Positions 32,493-47,400 of a stretch of DNA of 64,000 nucleotides are shown piece by piece. A model generated the notes under the pieces. That model saw nothing but the letters and a program-made list of their open reading frames with translations, was not told where the DNA came from and searched no databases. The stretch covers positions 434,001 through 498,000 of the forward strand of contig CP136061.1 in assembly GCA_032622095.1 (NCBI GenBank). Direction: 5' to 3'. Source of the stretch: Siphonodentalium dalli (lineage: Eukaryota; Mollusca; Scaphopoda; Gadilida; Siphonodentaliidae). Made by a program: the position numbers and the translations under genes. Every line of letters begins with the position of its first letter. Position 1 is the first letter of the stretch.

Positions 32493-35400
32493 GGTTACAC
32501 TGATGTAAATAAGGTTCCGAGCGACATCTGGCGGATGCGGGAGGAATATATAGGAGAGAATAAAATAGACACTGGGCCCTGATTGGTCAATAGCCTTGTG
32601 TGCTTTTCACATAAAAAAATCATCACACCTCTTCCCTATGATTTCCCATAGGTAAAATAACCATTGGCACAGGAATTAACCCTTTGTAGTGGAGTTTGAA
32701 TTTTTTGGTGTGGTCTAAAATATGACTGTATTTTTTTATGCGATTCTGACACTGGTTACGAAAACATAAGATTTAAAGGCGAATTCCCTGCTAGACAGAC
32801 ATGATTTTTTTGTGTAAAAAGTTTCCCAAAATGTCAATTTTTCAGATTTAAAGAAAATTTTGGACCCAACATTTATATTGCCAACACTATGCGCTAAAAC
32901 GTTAGCACTGAGGCCTATGGAAAACATTTACACCAGTGTAACCTAAAGGGAAAATATAGCTTTTTATCATTTTTGATTCCTGGGAGTCACTTTAAAGCAT
33001 TTTAATGCATTTTACAGAGCCTGGTCTTTCAGTCCAATGAATACCTCATGCTTGGTGTGGTTATTCTTGCTGCTGATGTCTTATTTCACTTACATCAGCC
33101 AAAAAAATAGTAAGATTTTTCATAAAAAATGCCAATTTTTCAAGGTATTTTCAATTTTTTTCAAGGTGGTAATAGTCACATGATAATGCAAATGACCCAT
33201 AACATGAGCATGTCAACGACACATATATCAATTGTTATAAGAACCTAATCTAACAAGTATTTTGGATTTTATAGCCAGTGATATACAGATATATATCATA
33301 AAAGTGTGTCATTTCCATTGGTGGGTATGGTCATTTGAAGGTTAATAGCACTAAAACTTGGACACATTTAAGAAAATGATTCAGCAATTCAAAGAGAGCA
33401 TATCTTTGTTCAACTAATTCAATATACACCCACATCCAGTTATCTTGGATCACCCTTGCAGACCTGAAAATGTCATATTTTATTCTTCAATGTGCTGATA
33501 AAGTCATGCGCTTGATGCTCAGCTGATCAGATCTGGACTCAATGACCTCACATCACCAGAAGTTCTCTCATGGAAAGAATATTGTACAGTCTTCCATAGC
33601 TGATCCAAGTTTGCAACACCAGACCCCTAAAACTGAGTGAAAATTGGGCTTGAACATGACTGGTGGTTGAAAATTGTGCTTTTTTGATGAATAATTTGTT
33701 AAAGGGGGTGGGGTTAAATTGTGTGTGATAAATAAAGAACCACAGAAGTGATATTGTTTTTGAACACATTTTTTCCATTGATGGGAAATTCTGAAGAAAT
33801 GTAGGGAGTTACAATTATTCCGCGAAAAAGCGGGCTATCGCTTTAGGTTACACTGATGTAAATAAGGTTCCGAGCGACATCTGGCGGATGCGGGAGGAAT
33901 ATATAGGAGAGAATAAAATAGACACTGGGCCCTGATTGGTCAATAGCCTTGTGTGCTTTTCACATAAAAAAATCATCACACCTCTTCCCTATGATTTCCC
34001 ATAGGTAAAATAACCATTGGCACAGGAATTAACCCTTTGTAGTGGAGTTTGAATTTTTTGGTGTGGTCTAAAATATGACTGTATTTTTTTATGCGATTCT
34101 GACACTGGTTACGAAAACATAAGATTTAAAGGCGAATTCCCTGCTAGACAGACATGATTTTTTTGTGTAAAAAGTTTCCCAAAATGTCAATTTTTCAGAT
34201 TTAAAGAAAATTTTGGACCCAACATTTATATTGCCAACACTATGCGCTAAAACGTTAGCACTGAGGCCTATGGAAAACATTTACACCAGTGTAACCTAAA
34301 GGGAAAATATAGCTTTTTATCATTTTTGATTCCTGGGAGTCACTTTAAAGCATTTTAATGCATTTTACAGAGCCTGGTCTTTCAGTCCAATGAATACCTC
34401 ATGCTTGGTGTGGTTATTCTTGCTGCTGATGTCTTATTTCACTTACATCAGCCAAAAAAATAGTAAGATTTTTCATAAAAAATGCCAATTTTTCAAGGTA
34501 TTTTCAATTTTTTTCAAGGTGGTAATAGTCACATGATAATGCAAATGACCCATAACATGAGCATGTCAACGACACATATATCAATTGTTATAAGAACCTA
34601 ATCTAACAAGTATTTTGGATTTTATAGCCAGTGATATACAGATATATATCATAAAAGTGTGTCATTTCCATTGGTGGGTATGGTCATTTGAAGGTTAATA
34701 GCACTAAAACTTGGACATATTTAAGAAAATGATTCAGCAATTCAAAGAGAGCATATCTTTGTTCAACTAATTCAATATACACCCACATCCAGTTATCTTG
34801 GATCACCCTTGCAGACCTGAAAATGTCATATTTTATTCTTCAATGTGCTGATAAAGTCATGCGCTTGATGCTCAGCTGATCAGATCTGGACTCAATGACC
34901 TCACATCACCAGAAGTTCTCTCATGGAAAGAATATTGTACAGTCTTCCATAGCTGATCCAAGTTTGCAACACCAGACCCCTAAAACTGAGTGAAAATTGG
35001 GCTTGAACATGACTGGTGGTTGAAAATTGTGCTTTTTTGATGAATAATTTGTTAAAGGGGGTGGGGTTAAATTGTGTGTGATAAATAAAGAACCACAGAA
35101 GTGATATTGTTTTTGAACACATTTTTTCCATTGATGGGAAATTCTGAAGAAATGTAGGGAGTTACAATTATTCCGCGAAAAAGCGGGCTATCGCTTTAGG
35201 TTACACTGATGTAAATAAGGTTCCGAGCGACATCTGGCGGATGCGGGAGGAATATATAGGAGAGAATAAAATAGACACTGGGCCCTGATTGGTCAATAGC
35301 CTTGTGTGCTTTTCACATAAAAAAATCATCACACCTCTTCCCTATGATTTCCCATAGGTAAAATAACCATTGGCACAGGAATTAACCCTTTGTAGTGGAG

Positions 35401-38400
35401 TTTGAATTTTTTGGTGTGGTCTAAAATATGACTGTATTTTTTTATGCGATTCTGACACTGGTTACGAAAACATAAGATTTAAAGGCGAATTCCCTGCTAG
35501 ACAGACATGATTTTTTTGTGTAAAAAGTTTCCCAAAATGTCAATTTTTCAGATTTAAAGAAAATTTTGGACCCAACATTTATATTGCCAACACTATGCGC
35601 TAAAACGTTAGCACTGAGGCCTATGGAAAACATTTACACCAGTGTAACCTAAAGGGAAAATATAGCTTTTTATCATTTTTGATTCCTGGGAGTCACTTTA
35701 AAGCATTTTAATGCATTTTACAGAGCCTGGTCTTTCAGTCCAATGAATACCTCATGCTTGGTGTGGTTATTCTTGCTGCTGATGTCTTATTTCACTTACA
35801 TCAGCCAAAAAAATAGTAAGATTTTTCATAAAAAATGCCAATTTTTCAAGGTATTTTCAATTTTTTTCAAGGTGGTAATAGTCACATGATAATGCAAATG
35901 ACCCATAACATGAGCATGTCAACGACACATATATCAATTGTTATAAGAACCTAATCTAACAAGTATTTTGGATTTTATAGCCAGTGATATACAGATATAT
36001 ATCATAAAAGTGTGTCATTTCCATTGGTGGGTATGGTCATTTGAAGGTTAATAGCACTAAAACTTGGACACATTTAAGAAAATGATTCAGCAATTCAAAG
36101 AGAGCATATCTTTATTCAACTAATTCAATATACACCCACATCCAGTTATCTTGGATCACCCTTGCAGACCTGAAAATGTCATATTTTATTCTTCAATGTG
36201 CTGATAAAGTCATGCGCTTGATGCTCAGCTGATCAGATCTGGACTCAATGACCTCACATCACCAGAAGTTCTCTCATGGAAAGAATATTGTACAGTCTTC
36301 CATAGCTGATCCAAGTTTGCAACACCAGACCCCTAAAACTGAGTGAAAATTGGGCTTGAACATGACTGGTGGTTGAAAATTGTGCTTTTTTGATGAATAA
36401 TTTGTTAAAGGGGGTGGGGTTAAATTGTGTGTGATAAATAAAGAACCACAGAAGTGATATTGTTTTTGAACACATTTTTTCCATTGATGGGAAATTCTGA
36501 AGAAATGTAGGGAGTTACAATTATTCCGCGAAAAAGCGGGCTATCGCTTTAGGTTACACTGATGTAAATAAGGTTCCGAGCGACATCTGGCGGATGCGGG
36601 AGGAATATATAGGAGAGAATAAAATAGACACTGGGCCCTGATTGGTCAATAGCCTTGTGTGCTTTTCACATAAAAAAATCATCACACCTCTTCCCTATGA
36701 TTTCCCATAGGTAAAATAACCATTGGCACAGGAATTAACCCTTTGTAGTGGAGTTTGAATTTTTTGGTGTGGTCTAAAATATGACTGTATTTTTTTATGC
36801 GATTCTGACACTGGTTACGAAAACATAAGATTTAAAGGCGAATTCCCTGCTAGACAGACATGATTTTTTTGTGTAAAAAGTTTCCCAAAATGTCAATTTT
36901 TCAGATTTAAAGAAAATTTTGGACCCAACATTTATATTGCCAACACTATGCGCTAAAACGTTAGCACTGAGGCCTATGGAAAACATTTACACCAGTGTAA
37001 CCTAAAGGGATAATATAGCTTTTTATCATTTTTGATTCCTGGGAGTCACTTTAAAGCATTTTAATGCATTTTACAGAGCCTGGTCTTTCAGTCCAATGAA
37101 TACCTCATGCTTGGTGTGGTTATTCTTGCTGCTGATGTCTTATTTCACTTACATCAGCCAAAAAAATAGTAAGATTTTTCATAAAAAATGCCAATTTTTC
37201 AAGGTATTTTCAATTTTTTTCAAGGTGGTAATAGTCACATGATAATGCAAATGACCCATAACATGAGCATGTCAACGACACATATATCAATTGTTATAAG
37301 AACCTAATCTAACAAGTATTTTGGATTTTATAGCCAGTGATATACAGATATATATCATAAAAGTGTGTCATTTCCATTGGTGGGTATGGTCATTTGAAGG
37401 TTAATAGCACTAAAACTTGGACACATTTAAGAAAATGATTCAGCAATTCAAAGAGAGCATATCTTTGTTCAACTAATTCAATATACACCCACATCCAGTT
37501 ATCTTGGATCACCCTTGCAGACCTGAAAATGTCATATTTTATTCTTCAATGTGCTGATAAAGTCATGCGCTTGATGCTCAGCTGATCAGATCTGGACTCA
37601 ATGACCTCACATCACCAGAAGTTCTCTCATGGAAAGAATATTGTACAGTCTTCCATAGCTGATCCAAGTTTGCAACACCAGACCCCTAAAACTGAGTGAA
37701 AATTGGGCTTGAACATGACTGGTGGTTGAAAATTGTGCTTTTTTGATGAATAATTTGTTAAAGGGGGTGGGGTTAAATTGTGTGTGATAAATAAAGAACC
37801 ACAGAAGTGATATTGTTTTTGAACACATTTTTTCCATTGATGGGAAATTCTGAAGAAATGTAGGGAGTTACAATTATTCCGCGAAAAAGCGGGCTATCGC
37901 TTTAGGTTACACTGATGTAAATAAGGTTCCGAGCGACATCTGGCGGATGCGGGAGGAATATATAGGAGAGAATAAAATAGACACTGGGCCCTGATTGGTC
38001 AATAGCCTTGTGTGCTTTTCACATAAAAAAATCATCACACCTCTTCCCTATGATTTCCCATAGGTAAAATAACCATTGGCACAGGAATTAACCCTTTGTA
38101 GTGGAGTTTGAATTTTTTGGTGTGGTCTAAAATATGACTGTATTTTTTTATGCGATTCTGACACTGGTTACGAAAACATAAGATTTAAAGGCGAATTCCC
38201 TGCTAGACAGACATGATTTTTTTGTGTAAAAAGTTTCCCAAAATGTCAATTTTTCAGATTTAAAGAAAATTTTGGACCCAACATTTATATTGCCAACACT
38301 ATGCGCTAAAACGTTAGCACTGAGGCCTATGGAAAACATTTACACCAGTGTAACCTAAAGGGAAAATATAGCTTTTTATCATTTTTGATTCCTGGGAGTC

Positions 38401-41400
38401 ACTTTAAAGCATTTTAATGCATTTTACAGAGCCTGGTCTTTCAGTCCAATGAATACCTCATGCTTGGTGTGGTTATTCTTGCTGCTGATGTCTTATTTCA
38501 CTTACATCAGCCAAAAAAATAGTAAGATTTTTCATAAAAAATGCCAATTTTTCAAGGTATTTTCAATTTTTTTCAAGGTGGTAATAGTCACATGATAATG
38601 CAAATGACCCATAACATGAGCATGTCAACGACACATATATCAATTGTTATAAGAACCTAATCTAACAAGTATTTTGGATTTTATAGCCAGTGATATACAG
38701 ATATATATCATAAAAGTGTGTCATTTCCATTGGTGGGTATGGTCATTTGAAGGTTAATAGCACTAAAACTTGGACACATTTAAGAAAATGATTCAGCAAT
38801 TCAAAGAGAGCATATCTTTATTCAACTAATTCAATATACACCCACATCCAGTTATCTTGGATCACCCTTGCAGACCTGAAAATGTCATATTTTATTCTTC
38901 AATGTGCTGATAAAGTCATGCGCTTGATGCTCAGCTGATCAGATCTGGACTCAATGACCTCACATCACCAGAAGTTCTCTCATGGAAAGAATATTGTACA
39001 GTCTTCCATAGCTGATCCAAGTTTGCAACACCAGACCCCTAAAACTGAGTGAAAATTGGGCTTGAACATGACTGGTGGTTGAAAATTGTGCTTTTTTGAT
39101 GAATAATTTGTTAAAGGGGGTGGGGTTAAATTGTGTGTGATAAATAAAGAACCACAGAAGTGATATTGTTTTTGAACACATTTTTTCCATTGATGGGAAA
39201 TTCTGAAGAAATGTAGGGAGTTACAATTATTCCGCGAAAAAGCGGGCTATCGCTTTAGGTTACACTGATGTAAATAAGGTTCCGAGCGACATCTGGCGGA
39301 TGCGGGAGGAATATATAGGAGAGAATAAAATAGACACTGGGCCCTGATTGGTCAATAGCCTTGTGTGCTTTTCACATAAAAAAATCATCACACCTCTTCC
39401 CTATGATTTCCCATAGGTAAAATAACCATTGGCACAGGAATTAACCCTTTGTAGTGGAGTTTGAATTTTTTGGTGTGGTCTAAAATATGACTGTATTTTT
39501 TTATGCGATTCTGACACTGGTTACGAAAACATAAGATTTAAAGGCGAATTCCCTGCTAGACAGACATGATTTTTTTGTGTAAAAAGTTTCCCAAAATGTC
39601 AATTTTTCAGATTTAAAGAAAATTTTGGACCCAACATTTATATTGCCAACACTATGCGCTAAAACGTTAGCACTGAGGCCTATGGAAAACATTTACACCA
39701 GTGTAACCTAAAGGGAAAATATAGCTTTTTATCATTTTTGATTCCTGGGAGTCACTTTAAAGCATTTTAATGCATTTTACAGAGCCTGGTCTTTCAGTCC
39801 AATGAATACCTCATGCTTGGTGTGGTTATTCTTGCTGCTGATGTCTTATTTCACTTACATCAGCCAAAAAAATAGTAAGATTTTTCATAAAAAATGCCAA
39901 TTTTTCAAGGTATTTTCAATTTTTTTCAAGGTGGTAATAGTCACATGATAATGCAAATGACCCATACCATGAGCATGTCAACGACACATATATCAATTGT
40001 TATAAGAACCTAATCTAACAAGTATTTTGGATTTTATAGCCAGTGATATACAGATATATATCATAAAAGTGTGTCATTTCCATTGGTGGGTATGGTCATT
40101 TGAAGGTTAATAGCACTAAAACTTGGACACATTTAAGAAAATGATTCAGCAATTCAAAGAGAGCATATCTTTATTCAACTAATTCAATATACACCCACAT
40201 CCAGTTATCTTGGATCACCCTTGCAGACCTGAAAATGTCATATTTTATTCTTCAATGTGCTGATAAAGTCATGCGCTTGATGCTCAGCTGATCAGATCTG
40301 GACTCAATGACCTCACATCACCAGAAGTTCTCTCATGGAAAGAATATTGTACAGTCTTCCATAGCTGATCCAAGTTTGCAACACCAGACCCCTAAAACTG
40401 AGTGAAAATTGGGCTTGAACATGACTGGTGGTTGAAAATTGTGCTTTTTTGATGAATAATTTGTTAAAGGGGGTGGGGTTAAATTGTGTGTGATAAATAA
40501 AGAACCACAGAAGTGATATTGTTTTTGAACACATTTTTTCCATTGATGGGAAATTCTGAAGAAATGTAGGGAGTTACAATTATTCCGCGAAAAAGCGGGC
40601 TATCGCTTTAGGTTACACTGATGTAAATAAGGTTCCGAGCGACATCTGGCGGATGCGGGAGGAATATATAGGAGAGAATAAAATAGACACTGGGCCCTGA
40701 TTGGTCAATAGCCTTGTGTGCTTTTCACATAAAAAAATCATCACACCTCTTCCCTATGATTTCCCATAGGTAAAATAACCATTGGCACAGGAATTAACCC
40801 TTTGTAGTGGAGTTTGAATTTTTTGGTGTGGTCTAAAATATGACTGTATTTTTTTATGCGATTCTGACACTGGTTACGAAAACATAAGATTTAAAGGCGA
40901 ATTCCCTGCTAGACAGACATGATTTTTTTGTGTAAAAAGTTTCCCAAAATGTCAATTTTTCAGATTTAAAGAAAATTTTGGACCCAACATTTATATTGCC
41001 AACACTATGCGCTAAAACGTTAGCACTGAGGCCTATGGAAAACATTTACACCAGTGTAACCTAAAGGGAAAATATAGCTTTTTATCATTTTTGATTCCTG
41101 GGAGTCACTTTAAAGCATTTTAATGCATTTTACAGAGCCTGGTCTTTCAGTCCAATGAATACCTCATGCTTGGTGTGGTTATTCTTGCTGCTGATGTCTT
41201 ATTTCACTTACATCAGCCAAAAAAATAGTAAGATTTTTCATAAAAAATGCCAATTTTTCAAGGTATTTTCAATTTTTTTCAAGGTGGTAATAGTCACATG
41301 ATAATGCAAATGACCCATAACATGAGCATGTCAACGACACATATATGAATTGTTATAAGAACCTAATCTAACAAGTATTTTGGATTTTATAGCCAGTGAT

Positions 41401-44400
41401 ATACAGATATATATCATAAAAGTGTGTCATTTCCATTGGTGGGTATGGTCATTTGAAGGTTAATAGCACTAAAACTTGGACACATTTAAGAAAATGATTC
41501 AGCAATTCAAAGAGAGCATATCTTTATTCAACTAATTCAATATACACCCACATCCAGTTATCTTGGATCACCCTTGCAGACCTGAAAATGTCATATTTTA
41601 TTCTTCAATGTGCTGATAAAGTCATGCGCTTGATGCTCAGCTGATCAGATCTGGACTCAATGACCTCACATCACCAGAAGTTCTCTCATGGAAAGAATAT
41701 TGTACAGTCTTCCATAGCTGATCCAAGTTTGCAACACCAGACCCCTAAAACTGAGTGAAAATTGGGCTTGAACATGACTGGTGGTTGAAAATTGTGCTTT
41801 TTTGATGAATAATTTGTTAAAGGGGGTGGGGTTAAATTGTGTGTGATAAATAAAGAACCACAGAAGTGATATTGTTTTTGAACACATTTTTTCCATTGAT
41901 GGGAAATTCTGAAGAAATGTAGGGAGTTACAATTATTCCGCGAAAAAGCGGGCTATCGCTTTAGGTTACACTGATGTAAATAAGGTTCCGAGCGACATCT
42001 GGCGGATGCGGGAGGAATATATAGGAGAGAATAAAATAGACACTGGGCCCTGATTGGTCAATAGCCTTGTGTGCTTTTCACATAAAAAAATCATCACACC
42101 TCTTCCCTATGATTTCCCATAGGTAAAATAACCATTGGCACAGGAATTAACCCTTTGTAGTGGAGTTTGAATTTTTTGGTGTGGTCTAAAATATGACTGT
42201 ATTTTTTTATGCGATTCTGACACTGGTTACGAAAACATAAGATTTAAAGGCGAATTCCCTGCTAGACAGACATGATTTTTTTGTGTAAAAAGTTTCCCAA
42301 AATGTCAATTTTTCAGATTTAAAGAAAATTTTGGACCCAACATTTATATTGCCAACACTATGCGCTAAAACGTTAGCACTGAGGCCTATGGAAAACATTT
42401 ACACCAGTGTAACCTAAAGGGAAAATATAGCTTTTTATCATTTTTGATTCCTGGGAGTCACTTTAAAGCATTTTAATGCATTTTACAGAGCCTGGTCTTT
42501 CAGTCCAATGAATACCTCATGCTTGGTGTGGTTATTCTTGCTGCTGATGTCTTATTTCACTTACATCAGCCAAAAAAATAGTAAGATTTTTCATAAAAAA
42601 TGCCAATTTTTCAAGGTATTTTCAATTTTTTTCAAGGTGGTAATAGTCACATGATAATGCAAATGACCCATACCATGAGCATGTCAACGACACATATATC
42701 AATTGTTATAAGAACCTAATCTAACAAGTATTTTGGATTTTATAGCCAGTGATATACAGATATATATCATAAAAGTGTGTCATTTCCATTGGTGGGTATG
42801 GTCATTTGAAGGTTAATAGCACTAAAACTTGGACACATTTAAGAAAATGATTCAGCAATTCAAAGAGAGCATATCTTTATTCAACTAATTCAATATACAC
42901 CCACATCCAGTTATCTTGGATCACCCTTGCAGACCTGAAAATGTCATATTTTATTCTTCAATGTGCTGATAAAGTCATGCGCTTGATGCTCAGCTGATCA
43001 GATCTGGACTCAATGACCTCACATCACCAGAAGTTCTCTCATGGAAAGAATATTGTACAGTCTTCCATAGCTGATCCAAGTTTGCAACACCAGACCCCTA
43101 AAACTGAGTGAAAATTGGGCTTGAACATGACTGGTGGTTGAAAATTGTGCTTTTTTGATGAATAATTTGTTAAAGGGGGTGGGGTTAAATTGTGTGTGAT
43201 AAATAAAGAACCACAGAAGTGATATTGTTTTTGAACACATTTTTTCCATTGATGGGAAATTCTGAAGAAATGTAGGGAGTTACAATTATTCCGCGAAAAA
43301 GCGGGCTATCGCTTTAGGTTACACTGATGTAAATAAGGTTCCGAGCGACATCTGGCGGATGCGGGAGGAATATATAGGAGAGAATAAAATAGACACTGGG
43401 CCCTGATTGGTCAATAGCCTTGTGTGCTTTTCACATAAAAAAATCATCACACCTCTTCCCTATGATTTCCCATAGGTAAAATAACCATTGGCACAGGAAT
43501 TAACCCTTTGTAGTGGAGTTTGAATTTTTTGGTGTGGTCTAAAATATGACTGTATTTTTTTATGCGATTCTGACACTGGTTACGAAAACATAAGATTTAA
43601 AGGCGAATTCCCTGCTAGACAGACATGATTTTTTTGTGTAAAAAGTTTCCCAAAATGTCAATTTTTCAGATTTAAAGAAAATTTTGGACCCAACATTTAT
43701 ATTGCCAACACTATGCGCTAAAACGTTAGCACTGAGGCCTATGGAAAACATTTACACCAGTGTAACCTAAAGGGAAAATATAGCTTTTTATCATTTTTGA
43801 TTCCTGGGAGTCACTTTAAAGCATTTTAATGCATTTTACAGAGCCTGGTCTTTCAGTCCAATGAATACCTCATGCTTGGTGTGGTTATTCTTGCTGCTGA
43901 TGTCTTATTTCACTTACATCAGCCAAAAAAATAGTAAGATTTTTCATAAAAAATGCCAATTTTTCAAGGTATTTTCAATTTTTTTCAAGGTGGTAATAGT
44001 CACATGATAATGCAAATGACCCATAACATGAGCATGTCAACGACACATATATCAATTGTTATAAGAACCTAATCTAACAAGTATTTTGGATTTTATAGCC
44101 AGTGATATACAGATATATATCATAAAAGTGTGTCATTTCCATTGGTGGGTATGGTCATTTGAAGGTTAATAGCACTAAAACTTGGACACATTTAAGAAAA
44201 TGATTCAGCAATTCAAAGAGAGCATATCTTTATTCAACTAATTCAATATACACCCACATCCAGTTATCTTGGATCACCCTTGCAGACCTGAAAATGTCAT
44301 ATTTTATTCTTCAATGTGCTGATAAAGTCATGCGCTTGATGCTCAGCTGATCAGATCTGGACTCAATGACCTCACATCACCAGAAGTTCTCTCATGGAAA

Positions 44401-47400
44401 GAATATTGTACAGTCTTCCATAGCTGATCCAAGTTTGCAACACCAGACCCCTAAAACTGAGTGAAAATTGGGCTTGAACATGACTGGTGGTTGAAAATTG
44501 TGCTTTTTTGATGAATAATTTGTTAAAGGGGGTGGGGTTAAATTGTGTGTGATAAATAAAGAACCACAGAAGTGATATTGTTTTTGAACACATTTTTTCC
44601 ATTGATGGGAAATTCTGAAGAAATGTAGGGAGTTACAATTATTCCGCGAAAAAGCGGGCTATCGCTTTAGGTTACACTGATGTAAATAAGGTTCCGAGCG
44701 ACATCTGGCGGATGCGGGAGGAATATATAGGAGAGAATAAAATAGACACTGGGCCCTGATTGGTCAATAGCCTTGTGTGCTTTTCACATAAAAAAATCAT
44801 CACACCTCTTCCCTATGATTTCCCATAGGTAAAATAACCATTGGCACAGGAATTAACCCTTTGTAGTGGAGTTTGAATTTTTTGGTGTGGTCTAAAATAT
44901 GACTGTATTTTTTTATGCGATTCTGACACTGGTTACGAAAACATAAGATTTAAAGGCGAATTCCCTGCTAGACAGACATGATTTTTTTGTGTAAAAAGTT
45001 TCCCAAAATGTCAATTTTTCAGATTTAAAGAAAATTTTGGACCCAACATTTATATTGCCAACACTATGCGCTAAAACGTTAGCACTGAGGCCTATGGAAA
45101 ACATTTACACCAGTGTAACCTAAAGGGAAAATATAGCTTTTTATCATTTTTGATTCCTGGGAGTCACTTTAAAGCATTTTAATGCATTTTACAGAGCCTG
45201 GTCTTTCAGTCCAATGAATACCTCATGCTTGGTGTGGTTATTCTTGCTGCTGATGTCTTATTTCACTTACATCAGCCAAAAAAATAGTAAGATTTTTCAT
45301 AAAAAATGCCAATTTTTCAAGGTATTTTCAATTTTTTTCAAGGTGGTAATAGTCACATGATAATGCAAATGACCCATACCATGAGCATGTCAACGACACA
45401 TATATCAATTGTTATAAGAACCTAATCTAACAAGTATTTTGGATTTTATAGCCAGTGATATACAGATATATATCATAAAAGTGTGTCATTTCCATTGGTG
45501 GGTATGGTCATTTGAAGGTTAATAGCACTAAAACTTGGACACATTTAAGAAAATGATTCAGCAATTCAAAGAGAGCATATCTTTATTCAACTAATTCAAT
45601 ATACACCCACATCCAGTTATCTTGGATCACCCTTGCAGACCTGAAAATGTCATATTTTATTCTTCAATGTGCTGATAAAGTCATGCGCTTGATGCTCAGC
45701 TGATCAGATCTGGACTCAATGACCTCACATCACCAGAAGTTCTCTCATGGAAAGAATATTGTACAGTCTTCCATAGCTGATCCAAGTTTGCAACACCAGA
45801 CCCCTAAAACTGAGTGAAAATTGGGCTTGAACATGACTGGTGGTTGAAAATTGTGCTTTTTTGATGAATAATTTGTTAAAGGGGGTGGGGTTAAATTGTG
45901 TGTGATAAATAAAGAACCACAGAAGTGATATTGTTTTTGAACACATTTTTTCCATTGATGGGAAATTCTGAAGAAATGTAGGGAGTTACAATTATTCCGC
46001 GAAAAAGCGGGCTATCGCTTTAGGTTACACTGATGTAAATAAGGTTCCGAGCGACATCTGGCGGATGCGGGAGGAATATATAGGAGAGAATAAAATAGAC
46101 ACTGGGCCCTGATTGGTCAATAGCCTTGTGTGCTTTTCACATAAAAAAATCATCACACCTCTTCCCTATGATTTCCCATAGGTAAAATAACCATTGGCAC
46201 AGGAATTAACCCTTTGTAGTGGAGTTTGAATTTTTTGGTGTGGTCTAAAATATGACTGTATTTTTTTATGCGATTCTGACACTGGTTACGAAAACATAAG
46301 ATTTAAAGGCGAATTCCCTGCTAGACAGACATGATTTTTTTGTGTAAAAAGTTTCCCAAAATGTCAATTTTTCAGATTTAAAGAAAATTTTGGACCCAAC
46401 ATTTATATTGCCAACACTATGCGCTAAAACGTTAGCACTGAGGCCTATGGAAAACATTTACACCAGTGTAACCTAAAGGGAAAATATAGCTTTTTATCAT
46501 TTTTGATTCCTGGGAGTCACTTTAAAGCATTTTAATGCATTTTACAGAGCCTGGTCTTTCAGTCCAATGAATACCTCATGCTTGGTGTGGTTATTCTTGC
46601 TGCTGATGTCTTATTTCACTTACATCAGCCAAAAAAATAGTAAGATTTTTCATAAAAAATGCCAATTTTTCAAGGTATTTTCAATTTTTTTCAAGGTGGT
46701 AATAGTCACATGATAATGCAAATGACCCATAACATGAGCATGTCAACGACACATATATCAATTGTTATAAGAACCTAATCTAACAAGTATTTTGGATTTT
46801 ATAGCCAGTGATATACAGATATATATCATAAAAGTGTGTCATTTCCATTGGTGGGTATGGTCATTTGAAGGTTAATAGCACTAAAACTTGGACACATTTA
46901 AGAAAATGATTCAGCAATTCAAAGAGAGCATATCTTTATTCAACTAATTCAATATACACCCACATCCAGTTATCTTGGATCACCCTTGCAGACCTGAAAA
47001 TGTCATATTTTATTCTTCAATGTGCTGATAAAGTCATGCGCTTGATGCTCAGCTGATCAGATCTGGACTCAATGACCTCACATCACCAGAAGTTCTCTCA
47101 TGGAAAGAATATTGTACAGTCTTCCATAGCTGATCCAAGTTTGCAACACCAGACCCCTAAAACTGAGTGAAAATTGGGCTTGAACATGACTGGTGGTTGA
47201 AAATTGTGCTTTTTTGATGAATAATTTGTTAAAGGGGGTGGGGTTAAATTGTGTGTGATAAATAAAGAACCACAGAAGTGATATTGTTTTTGAACACATT
47301 TTTTCCATTGATGGGAAATTCTGAAGAAATGTAGGGAGTTACAATTATTCCGCGAAAAAGCGGGCTATCGCTTTAGGTTACACTGATGTAAATAAGGTTC

